The notes below the pieces were generated by a model. It was not told the DNA's origin. It searched no databases and saw only the letters and a program-made list of their open reading frames with translations. 64,000 bases of DNA from an uncultured Microbacterium sp. (GTDB lineage Bacteria > Actinomycetota > Actinomycetes > Actinomycetales > Microbacteriaceae): NCBI RefSeq assembly GCF_937927635.1, contig NZ_CALBRW010000017.1, positions 248,001 to 312,000 of the forward strand, in the 5' to 3' direction. The stretch's first letter is position 1. Each line of letters opens with the position of its first letter. Both the position numbers and the translations under genes were made by a program. This document shows positions 53,213-61,890 of this stretch, piece by piece.

Positions 53213-54268
53213 TCAGTCGACGAAGGTCCGCCTGATCCGCGGGGAGAGCCTCAACAGGATCTCCTCGCCGATCGATCCGATGTGCTCGCCGAGGGTGGTC
53301 GCGTCCGATTCGCCGTGCTCCCCCGGTCCGAAGACATGCACGAGGTCGCCGACGGCGGCATCCGCCCAGGCCTCGAGCGTGACCCTCGAGGCGTCGACCG
53401 CCGTGATCCGCCGCGGTCCCGCCGGGGTCCCGACCTCGGCGCCGACCAGCGTCGTGGGCAGACCGTCCAGTGCGCCGATGCCGACCTCCACCCCCGCGCC
53501 GTCCACCCGCACGACGGGCGCGACGAGCGAAGCGATCGGTGCGACACCGGGAAGCCGGGGCCCGTCGCCTGAGCGGATGCCGTAGCAGAACGCGCCGATC
53601 CTGCTGACCGTCCCCCGCAGCTCGGGCCGCCACCACGACGCGGCGGAAGCGGTGAGGTGCAGTGCCTGCGGCGACCCGCCGGCGGCTCGCACAGCAGCGA
53701 CAGCCTGATCGAACGCGCTTGCCGCCTCGTCGTCCTCCTCGTCGCTGGCCTCCGCGAGGTGACTCCAGACGCCCTCCAGCACGATCGAACCGCGCCGCTC
53801 CGCCTCCAGGGTTGCGTCCACCGCCCGACCCCACTCCTCGGGGCGGAAGCCGTTCCTGTGCAGGCCCGTGTCGATCTTCAGGTGCACGCGCGCGGTGGCA
53901 TGCAGCGCCTCAGCAGCACGGATCACCTGCTGGAGGTACGGCTCGGTGCCAACCCCGAGATCGATGTCGGCGCTGATCGCGGCGCGCGCCTCGTCCTCAC
54001 TGGAAGTGGCCCAGGCGAACACCCGGGGGCCCGTGCCGGCACGCGCACGGATGCGCAGCGAAGTGGGGATGTCGTAGCCGCCGAACCAGCGCACGACCGC
54101 GTCGGATGCCGTGATCGCGTCGACGACGGCCTCGATGCCATGACCGTACGCATCGTCCTTCATGACGACCATGAGCTCTGAGGGCGCGATCCGCCGCTGG
54201 ACGGCGAAGATGTTGTCGACGAGCCGTCCTCGCGAGATGACCAGCTCGGGTGCGTTCACTCGGTCCAT
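53213..54268 (-). CDS. Alanine racemase-like protein with PLP lysine but no C-terminal tyrosine motif
   Basis: A 351-aa fold-type III PLP protein. K37 in VVMKDDAYGHG is the Schiff-base lysine of the alanine racemase barrel, and HLKIDTGLHRNGF, SHLAEA and SRIGAFCYGI follow the family plan. The C-terminal domain is present (it ends EILLRLSPRIRRTFVD), but the position of the catalytic tyrosine motif reads GVEVGIGALDG, and no Tyr at all occurs after CYG. So the second catalytic base is missing. It overlaps by 13 nt a gene whose product has that tyrosine domain. Together they might form one heteromeric racemase. Confidence 0.85.
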   Translation of the reverse strand: MDRVNAPELVISRGRLVDNIFAVQRRIAPSELMVVMKDDAYGHGIEAVVDAITASDAVVRWFGGYDIPTSLRIRARAGTGPRVFAWATSSEDEARAAISADIDLGVGTEPYLQQVIRAAEALHATARVHLKIDTGLHRNGFRPEEWGRAVDATLEAERRGSIVLEGVWSHLAEASDEEDDEAASAFDQAVAAVRAAGGSPQALHLTASAASWWRPELRGTVSRIGAFCYGIRSGDGPRLPGVAPIASLVAPVVRVDGAGVEVGIGALDGLPTTLVGAEVGTPAGPRRITAVDASRVTLEAWADAAVGDLVHVFGPGEHGESDATTLGEHIGSIGEEILLRLSPRIRRTFVD

Positions 54269-54927
54269 TCGCGATCCCCCTTGAGCCCGACGATGGTCAC
54301 GAGCTCACCGGCGGTCAGGCCACTGACACGCACCCAGTTCTCGAGCTGATCGCGGGCGGGACCCGTGCCACCGAAGTAGACCACCTCATCACCCACCACG
54401 GGGTCCACCGCGCTCACATCGACCACGCAGACGTCCATCGCGACGCGCCCGACGATCGGGCAGAGCACACCCCCGACCTCGACCAGCGCCCGGTTGCTGA
54501 GAGCCCGCACGATGCCCTGAGCGTAGCCGCCGGTGACCAGGGCCACCGTGCTCTCGCGCTCCGCGCGATACGTGTACCCGTACGACACGGCATCGCCGGG
54601 CAGCAGCCGCTTGGTCGACATCACCTGGCCGCGCAGGGTCATGGCGGGTGCAGACGGGATCCCGTACAGCGCGGAGGCGTCGACATCGGGAACCCCGTCG
54701 CGGCGCGCGCGGATGCCGGCTCCTCGAAGCCGATCGACCTGATCCGGATCCACGAGCACCTCAGGAACGCCGGCGGCGGACACGATCCGGGCGGCCTCGA
54801 GCGCTCCGTGTCCGTAGGCGTCACCGCGCAGGTCTGCGAGCATCCCCCCGGCGACTGCGGCGGCGCGGCGGCGCAGCACCGACGCGTCGACGAGCACGCG
54901 CGTGCTGCTCGTCAGCGGAAGCGTCAT
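54256..54927 (-). CDS. Truncated alanine racemase-like protein with tyrosine domain but no PLP lysine
   Basis: A 223-aa protein, much shorter than ordinary alanine racemases (360-390 aa). At its N-terminus LRGDAYGHG aligns with the PLP motif KADAYGHG but has R34 in place of lysine, and roughly 130 residues of the barrel are missing. From residue 95 the racemase C-terminal domain is intact: VSYGYTYRAE (Y116 as catalytic-base candidate), GGYAQGIVRALSNR and GRVAMDVCVVDVS. Its ATG overlaps the upstream ATP-grasp stop as ATGA. It looks like the complement of the following gene rather than random decay. Confidence 0.82.
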   Translation of the reverse strand: MTLPLTSSTRVLVDASVLRRRAAAVAGGMLADLRGDAYGHGALEAARIVSAAGVPEVLVDPDQVDRLRGAGIRARRDGVPDVDASALYGIPSAPAMTLRGQVMSTKRLLPGDAVSYGYTYRAERESTVALVTGGYAQGIVRALSNRALVEVGGVLCPIVGRVAMDVCVVDVSAVDPVVGDEVVYFGGTGPARDQLENWVRVSGLTAGELVTIVGLKGDREWTE

Positions 54928-55955
54928 CGGCGACTGGCCTCGATCACGGGAAGGTGACGTGCGCGGCTGCCGGTGCGGATCCCCGTGGCGCTCACGCGCG
55001 TCTCGTACAGGCCGGGGGTCCAGTTGCCCTCGATGATCATGGGCCCGTCGGGACCGACGGCGACATCCCAGCCGACGTACGGCACGGTGGGGATCTCGCG
55101 CGCCGCGCGGTCCACGATCTCCAGCACCTGGTCCCACAGCGGCACCTGGAAGTCGACGATGGACTCCCCCGACTCCGGGTGCGTCACGTAGCGGCTGATG
55201 TGCTTGCCGGTGTGGCCGGGGCCGAAGGACTTCCCGTTCTCGTCGATCATCGAGAAGAAGCCGCCCCAGGTGAACTGGTCGCTGACGGCGCCGCGTCCGA
55301 ACTTCTGCGCGGTCATCAGCACGTGCACCTTCTCACCGTCGAAGAAGGTCGCCACGCGCGTCGTGTTGACCGTGCCGGCGCAGTACTTGGCCAGGTACGG
55401 ATGCTGCACGATGGGCTCTTCGATCAGGCGCTCACCGCGCTCGCGGAGCTCGGCCCGCAGCGCGTCGATGTCGGAGTGCTCCGCGGTGTCATAGCGGAAG
55501 ACGCCCTTGCCCTCGCGTCCGACGGGCTTCTTCGCGATGATGATCGGATGCCGCTCCACGAAGGAGCGGAAGTCCTCCGGGGTGCTGTCCTCGAGGTCCA
55601 TCCACTCGCGGCCCAGGTAGGCGGCGAAGCGCTTGTTGAATGCGAGCTTGTCCTGGAACTGCAGGGCGTCGACCTTGTCGTTCAGGGCCTCGGCCAGGTG
55701 GTGCTGCACGAGCGAGGTCATGAACGTCTTGCGTTCGGCCCTGGTCAGCAGCGCGAAGTCGGCTTCGTAGTAGTCGATGTACGCCGTGTCGTGGAACGCC
55801 GCCCAGATGAGCATGTCCACGAAGATCTTCGGTGCCCACTTGCCCTGCTCCTTCGCGATCTGCGTCGCGAACGCCCAGACCCGGGAGGGGCCGGATGCCA
55901 GTGCACGCTTCATCAGGTACTTCAGGCGCGCCGTCGCAGCGACATCTCGGGACAC
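54924..55955 (-). CDS. ATP-grasp ligase (sugar-transfer-associated type), copy 1
   Basis: A 343-aa ATP-grasp enzyme, which forms amide or peptide bonds through an acyl-phosphate. ATP-binding AKKPVGREGKG (K142/K143) is near 141, the hinge LIEEPI near 177, GTVNTTRVATF near 194, and the metal-binding GWDVAV...IIEGN (D297, E309, N311) near the C-terminus. The start is set at GTG 55955 because GAGAGG lies 6 nt upstream; an in-frame TTG two codons earlier has no spacing. It heads the operon with the two racemase-like genes. A ligase for a cross-bridge amino acid is possible. Confidence 0.85.
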   Translation of the reverse strand: MSRDVAATARLKYLMKRALASGPSRVWAFATQIAKEQGKWAPKIFVDMLIWAAFHDTAYIDYYEADFALLTRAERKTFMTSLVQHHLAEALNDKVDALQFQDKLAFNKRFAAYLGREWMDLEDSTPEDFRSFVERHPIIIAKKPVGREGKGVFRYDTAEHSDIDALRAELRERGERLIEEPIVQHPYLAKYCAGTVNTTRVATFFDGEKVHVLMTAQKFGRGAVSDQFTWGGFFSMIDENGKSFGPGHTGKHISRYVTHPESGESIVDFQVPLWDQVLEIVDRAAREIPTVPYVGWDVAVGPDGPMIIEGNWTPGLYETRVSATGIRTGSRARHLPVIEASRR

Positions 55956-55990
55956 AGGCAACCTCTCGTCAGGACGGGTGGGACCGTCTC

Positions 55991-55996
55991 ATAGTA
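55991..55996 (-). promoter_or_regulatory. Predicted -10 box of the ATP-grasp/racemase operon
   Basis: TACTAT on the minus strand, 35 nt before the GTG at 55955, with GAGAGG in the leader. It shares the 92-bp region with the divergent promoter at 56036. Confidence 0.45.
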
Positions 55997-56035
55997 GTGG
56001 CTCCGCCCCGGAGAACCCCGGGAACACGGGTCTGT

Positions 56036-56041
56036 TAGCCT
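56036..56041 (+). promoter_or_regulatory. Leaderless -10 box of ATP-grasp copy 2
   Basis: TAGCCT, 6 nt before the GTG at 56048, with no Shine-Dalgarno. Confidence 0.55.
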
Positions 56042-56047
56042 GGTTCG

Positions 56048-57079
56048 GTGGATCAGAAGCGTTTGCGCATCCGGTACCTCTTCGACCGGGCTCGGCGTCT
56101 GAATCCGACTCAGCTCCTCGAGCTCGCCCACCAGGTGAAGAGGATCTCGAAGGCCCCGGTACCCGTCATCATCGGCGACATGCTGTGGTGCTCGGTGCGC
56201 TACGAGATGGGCTTCCGCGACTACGTCGTGTGGGACATCCGGATGCTGAAGGCGGCCGAGCGGCGCACCTGGATGACGCATCCGAAGGCGTTCCGTCTGA
56301 ACAAGACGCTCAACGCACCCGAGGCCAGGCAGCTGCTGCAGGACAAGAAGCAGTTCCTGATCGACTTCGCCGACCTCACGCACCGCGAGTGGATCGATGC
56401 GGCCACCGCCACGGATGACGAGACCCGCGACTTCCTCAGCCGGCATCCGCGAGTGATCGCCAAGCCCGCCGCCGGCGAGGGCGGGGCCGGCATTTCCATC
56501 TACGAGTCCGCCGAGATCACGGACGTCGCCGCCTGGCGCGCCGAGCTCGTCGCGAACGATCAGACGCTCCTGGAGCAGGTGCTCGCGCAGCACGACGACC
56601 TGAACGCCGTCTACCCCGACAGCGTGAACACCGTGCGCATGATCACCTATCGCGACCCGCACGGCGAGCTGCACGTGATCGCCTCGGTGCTGCGCATCGG
56701 CAACGGCGCCGTCATCGACAACTTCGCCTCGGGCGGCATGTTCACCATGCTCGACGACGAGGGCGTGGCACTGTACCCGGCCGTGGACAAGCAGTCCAAC
56801 ATCTACCGCGAGCACCCGAGGACCGGCATGACCATCAAGGGCATCCGCGTGCCGTTCTTCGACCGCGTGGTCGAGATGGTGACGGAGGCCTCCACGCGGC
56901 TGCCCACCGTCCCGTACGTGGGCTGGGACATCGCGATCACCCCGGAGGGTCCGGCGCTCATCGAGGCGAACCACAACTCCAGCGTGTTCCAGATGAAGCC
57001 CTCGGCGTCCGGCATCCGCACCGGTCTGCTGCACCGCTACCGCGACGCCATCGGCGCTGACATCGTCGACAAGCGCTGA
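56048..57079 (+). CDS. ATP-grasp ligase (sugar-transfer-associated type), copy 2
   Basis: A 343-aa ATP-grasp protein, the same length as copy 1 and clearly homologous to it. ATP-binding IAKPAAGEGGAG (K139), hinge LLEQVL (E176), SVNTVRMITY near 192, and the metal-binding GWDIAI...LIEANHN (D294, E306, N308) are intact. It is divergently transcribed from copy 1 and converges on the MurJ-like gene. Two different ligases suggest two successive amino acid additions. Start: leaderless GTG. Confidence 0.86.
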   Translation: MDQKRLRIRYLFDRARRLNPTQLLELAHQVKRISKAPVPVIIGDMLWCSVRYEMGFRDYVVWDIRMLKAAERRTWMTHPKAFRLNKTLNAPEARQLLQDKKQFLIDFADLTHREWIDAATATDDETRDFLSRHPRVIAKPAAGEGGAGISIYESAEITDVAAWRAELVANDQTLLEQVLAQHDDLNAVYPDSVNTVRMITYRDPHGELHVIASVLRIGNGAVIDNFASGGMFTMLDDEGVALYPAVDKQSNIYREHPRTGMTIKGIRVPFFDRVVEMVTEASTRLPTVPYVGWDIAITPEGPALIEANHNSSVFQMKPSASGIRTGLLHRYRDAIGADIVDKR

Positions 57080-57100
57080 GGCCGCCGGCGCCGCGTCGAC

Positions 57101-57136
57101 GTGCGCCGACCGGCCGACTCAGCCGCGTCGGCGCAC
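57101..57136. terminator. Hairpin between ATP-grasp copy 2 and murJ
   Basis: GTGCGCCGAC (57101-57110) pairs with GTCGGCGCAC (57127-57136) across 16 nt. It overlaps the murJ stop codon. Confidence 0.5.
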
Positions 57137-58705
57137 GGCATCCAGCGCGATGCGCAGCTCGGGGACCCGCAGCACCGCCAGCAGCGCCGCGTACACGACC
57201 GCCACGACGGCGCCGATCACGCACGAGCCCACGGCACCCATCAGCTGACTGTTCAGCATCCAGCCCTGCGCGCCGCCGGACAGCAGGTACACGCCGTAGC
57301 CGGCGAGCCCTGCCGGGATCGCCGCGACCGCGAAGCGCAGCAGCGCCAGCCACGTCGGCATCAGTCCGAGCGGCCCGAGCTTGCGACGCAAGAGGATCGT
57401 GGCGAGCACGGTCTGCAGGATGCCCGCGCACGACTGCACGAGCGCGACCACCGCCGCCATCCAGGCCAGCGGGGTGGTGAACGAGACCACGATCGTGCCG
57501 GTCAGCACCAGCACGGCCTGCACGATCGTGAACACGAACGGGGTGCGGGCGTCGCCGTAGGCGTAGAACGTGCGCTGCACGATGAACAGCACTGCCATCG
57601 GAATCAGGCTCACCAGGTACGCCAGCAGCACCGGCGCGGTGATCACGGCATCCGCTGCGGAACTGCTGAACACCCGGGTGGCGGCGACAGACGCTGCGGC
57701 TACCGCGGCGGTGCCCGCCATCACCAGCACCCCCAGCACGCGGATGGACTGGCCGATGTCGTCCCGCACGTGATCGTGGCGCTCCGCCGAGGCATGCTCG
57801 CTGAGGCGGGTGAAGTACGGGGTGCCGATGGCCAGGATGATCACCGAGTACGGGACCATGTACACCAGCCAGGCCAGCCCCGATGCCTGCACGGAGGGGT
57901 GGTCGCCGGATGCGGCGGTGACGACGGAGGACTGCACGATGCCGACCAGCTGGCCGAGCAGAGTGGTCATCAGGGTCCACGTGGCGAGCCGGCCCAGCGT
58001 GCCCAGGCCCATGCCGCGCCAGTGGAAGTCCAGTCGCAGCGGGATCCCCACTCGACGCCAGAAGAACAGCAGCACGATGGTCTGCGCGACGATGCCGAGG
58101 GTCGCCGTGCCGGCGAACAGCGCGATCATCTCCGGAGTCCACTCCGAGGCGATGCGCCGGTCGCCGCCGAACATCATCATGAACGCCAGGAAGCCGACGA
58201 TGGAGACGATGTTGTTGCTGATGGGCGCCCACGCGTAGGGGCCGAACACGCGCCTGGCATTGAGGATCTCCCCCAGCAGCGCGAACATGCCGTAGAAGAA
58301 GAGCTGCGGGATGCACCAGTACGCGAATGCCACGGCCAGCGTGTACTGCGCTCCCTGGTAGTGCGGTGCGTACAGCGAGACCAGGGCCGGGGCCGCGAAC
58401 ACGGCGACGACCGTGACACCGCCGACGAGAATCATGCCCATCGTCAGCAGCTTCGCGAGGAACGCGTGCCCGCCGTCCTTCTGCGCGCTGGCACGCACCA
58501 CCTGCGGCACGATCACGCCGGTCAGCAGGCCTGCCGATATCACCTGGTAGATGGCGTTCGGCAGCTGGTTGGCGGTCGCGAATGCGTCGGTCGCCTGACC
58601 GATGCTGCCGACGGCGGCGACCAGGACGGTCGCGCGCAGCAGCCCCGTGATCCGCGAGGTGAGCGTCCCTGCGGCGATCAGCGCGCTGGCGCGACCGAGT
58701 CCCAT
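57119..58705 (-). CDS. murJ: MurJ-like lipid II flippase (MOP/MviN family)
   Basis: A 528-aa polytopic membrane protein with about 14 helices. The N-terminus ASALIAAGTLTSRITGLLRA and the ATANQLPNAIYQVISAGLLTG segment are MurJ-typical. MurJ moves lipid II across the membrane for peptidoglycan synthesis. The usual actinobacterial murJ lies near the replication origin, so this may be an extra or dedicated copy, which the window cannot settle. It lies 18 bp after the CofE-like gene on the same strand and next to the ATP-grasp and racemase genes. Confidence 0.88.
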   Translation of the reverse strand: MGLGRASALIAAGTLTSRITGLLRATVLVAAVGSIGQATDAFATANQLPNAIYQVISAGLLTGVIVPQVVRASAQKDGGHAFLAKLLTMGMILVGGVTVVAVFAAPALVSLYAPHYQGAQYTLAVAFAYWCIPQLFFYGMFALLGEILNARRVFGPYAWAPISNNIVSIVGFLAFMMMFGGDRRIASEWTPEMIALFAGTATLGIVAQTIVLLFFWRRVGIPLRLDFHWRGMGLGTLGRLATWTLMTTLLGQLVGIVQSSVVTAASGDHPSVQASGLAWLVYMVPYSVIILAIGTPYFTRLSEHASAERHDHVRDDIGQSIRVLGVLVMAGTAAVAAASVAATRVFSSSAADAVITAPVLLAYLVSLIPMAVLFIVQRTFYAYGDARTPFVFTIVQAVLVLTGTIVVSFTTPLAWMAAVVALVQSCAGILQTVLATILLRRKLGPLGLMPTWLALLRFAVAAIPAGLAGYGVYLLSGGAQGWMLNSQLMGAVGSCVIGAVVAVVYAALLAVLRVPELRIALDAVRRRG

Positions 58706-58723
58706 GCGTCCGATCCGCTGCCG

Positions 58724-59418
58724 TCAGGCTGTGCGGATGATCCCCAGCGGGGTGGACTCGTGGCCCTGACCCAGCGGGTTGTCCTTGAGGATGCGCACCA
58801 GGCGCGCCTCACCGGCACGATCGAGTGTGGAGCCCAGGATGTTGCCGCCGATGTCGTTGATGTCCACGACGGCCACGTCGGCCTTGACCTCCAGCAGACC
58901 CTGCAGGTGCTCGGCGACCTGCGCGGGCTTCTCCGGGCCCAGCACCACGGCCGTGTTGTACGGCGGAATGGTGTGCTTCGTGGGTCCGTCGATGGAGCGG
59001 GCACGGTAGCCCGCCACTCGGTAGAAGTCACCGCGACGGCCGAACAGCTTGGTCACGGCCGAGACGGCCGCAGCCAGCAGGATGCGCGGCGTGCCGCACT
59101 CGCGCAGCGCCATCTCCATGGTCTCGGGCATGCCCAGGCCGATGCCGTAGGTGGTGCGCGTGACGTACTTCGACAGGAACCGCGCCAGCCCCCGCGGCTC
59201 GATCTCGTCGATCTGGAACGAGCGCCCCTGCGTGATCGCGACGATCTTCTCGGTCACGAACAGCAGGTCGCCCTGCTGCAGCTGCCCGGCGGTGAACTGC
59301 CGCACGACGGCGTCCAGGTCATCGCCCGGCATCACCACTGTGGTGCGGATCGGGATGCGCTGGTACGAGACGCCGTCGACGTCGACGCTGAGGGCCTTGC
59401 CCTTGTTCGCCTCCGCCA

Positions 59419-59419
<1 letters not shown>
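58724..59419 (-). CDS. CofE-like (F420-0:gamma-glutamyl ligase family) protein
   Basis: A 231-aa stand-alone member of the F420 gamma-glutamyl ligase family. QGDLLFVTEKIVAITQGR near residue 49 and the VDINDIGGN segment near 185 match its metal and nucleotide-binding region. Classical CofE adds glutamates to coenzyme F420, but no other F420 genes are here. Its ATG overlaps the sigA stop by one base (TGATG), and murJ follows after 18 bp, so an envelope amide-ligase role is a reasonable alternative. A GTG one codon earlier is possible. Confidence 0.78.
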
Positions 59420-60687
<1,268 letters not shown>

Positions 60688-60747
60688 GTTTCGCCTTTCA
60701 TGGAGCGGTGCACGCGCTCCGGGCCTTTTCGGACACTAGTAAGACCC

Positions 60748-60783
60748 TTGTCAAGCCCGATCACGAGAATCGGTGCTTGACAA
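60748..60783. other. Long inverted repeat upstream of sigA
   Basis: TTGTCAAGC-CCGAT (60748-60761) pairs with ATCGG-T-GCTTGACAA (60769-60783): 14 bp with one bulged T and a 7-nt loop. Each arm contains a -35-like TTGACA, one per strand. There is no U tract, so a regulator site or a sigA leader structure is more likely than a terminator. Confidence 0.5.
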
Positions 60784-60852
60784 CGGGTCAGACGACCATT
60801 ATCACACACATGAGAGCGGCCGACGTCCTCCACCATGCACAGGCGCGTCGCG

Positions 60853-61782
60853 TCAGCTGTGCTTGTCGTCGTCGCCGGTGCGGCGATCGGCGAGATAGCG
60901 CTCCAGTTCGGCCGCCAGCTCGTCGGCGCTGGGCAGATCGCGCTCATCGAACGAGGCATCCGCCTCGCCGTCGTCCTCTCGGCCGGCCATGTACGCGTCG
61001 TACCGGCGCTCGAGGGTGTGCACCATGTTGGTGAGCTCCTCGTTGCCCCGCACCTGCTCCTCGACGCGGGCGTGGTACTCCTCGCGGCTCTGGTGCACCT
61101 CGTCCATGCGCAGCACGAGTCCGGTGGCGACCATCAGCCGGTCGGCGGCGGTGATCACGGTGTCGGGGTACTCGGTGTCGGCCAGGTAGTGCGGCACCAG
61201 CAGCACGAATCCCGCCACGCGGATGTCGTGCTGGATCAGCCGGTACTCCAGCAGGTGCCCGGCCGTGGCGGGGACCTGCGTGCGAGGCCGCCACACCGAA
61301 TGCGCGGCGATCAGCTCGCGGCGGTTGCCGCTGACGGTCGTGCCCAGCGGCCGGGTGTGCGGCACCGGCATGGCGATCGAATGGATCCACGACACCGAGG
61401 CGACCTGGAAACCCTCCGCGAAGCTGACCACGGCATCCGTGAACGCGTTCCAGGCGAAATCCGGCTCGTAGCCGGCCAGCAGCAGGAACTTCTGTCCCAG
61501 CGCGTCGTGCGCGAGCGAGAGCTCTAGCCGCGCGGGGCGGAACTCGGTGAGATGGTCCTGGTCGAACACGATGACCGGACGGCGGGCGCGGTAGTCCAGC
61601 AGCACGTCGTTGTCGAAGGAGATGAGCGGCTGCGGGGAGGTGGTGTCCTGCAGGTGGTCGATCAGCCCCGACACGGCGTTGCCGGCGTCGGTGAAGCCCG
61701 TGAGCAGGATGACCAGGGGAAGGCCGGTGGGCACATCGGGTGCTCCGGCGATCGACTCGTACAGCGGCGCGGAGAAGGGCAT
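60853..61782 (-). CDS. PAC2-family protein
   Basis: A 309-aa protein of the PAC2 (proteasome assembly chaperone 2-like) family common in actinobacteria. LVILLTGFTDAGNAVSGL near residue 23 is the family opening, and VLLVPHYLADTEYPD near 192 is conserved. The last 50 residues are acidic and probably flexible. The role in bacteria is not established. The ATG at 61782 has TAGCAT (61794-61789) 6 nt upstream, so it is leaderless in type. It is divergent from pepA. Confidence 0.85.
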   Translation of the reverse strand: MPFSAPLYESIAGAPDVPTGLPLVILLTGFTDAGNAVSGLIDHLQDTTSPQPLISFDNDVLLDYRARRPVIVFDQDHLTEFRPARLELSLAHDALGQKFLLLAGYEPDFAWNAFTDAVVSFAEGFQVASVSWIHSIAMPVPHTRPLGTTVSGNRRELIAAHSVWRPRTQVPATAGHLLEYRLIQHDIRVAGFVLLVPHYLADTEYPDTVITAADRLMVATGLVLRMDEVHQSREEYHARVEEQVRGNEELTNMVHTLERRYDAYMAGREDDGEADASFDERDLPSADELAAELERYLADRRTGDDDKHS

Positions 61783-61788
61783 GGGTCA

Positions 61789-61794
61789 ATGCTA
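61789..61794 (-). promoter_or_regulatory. Leaderless -10 box of the PAC2 gene
   Basis: TAGCAT on the minus strand, 6 nt before the ATG at 61782. Confidence 0.5.
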
Positions 61795-61878
61795 CGAGCA
61801 GGGGGCGTCATGCGGCCCCGCTCATGCTGACAGCGAACACGGCCCCGAGGGTGTCCGCGGCGCCGGGCGGGCGATCCC

Positions 61879-61884
61879 TAGGAT
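61879..61884 (+). promoter_or_regulatory. Leaderless -10 box of pepA
   Basis: TAGGAT, 6 nt before the ATG at 61891. The intervening GGAGTC is too close to act as a usual Shine-Dalgarno. Confidence 0.5.
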
Positions 61885-61890
61885 GGAGTC

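Noticed and set aside
54256..54927. The short racemase-like ORF as a simple pseudogene
   Set aside because: It has no frameshift, keeps coupled overlaps on both sides and an intact C-terminal catalytic domain, and its missing parts are exactly those retained by its neighbour.
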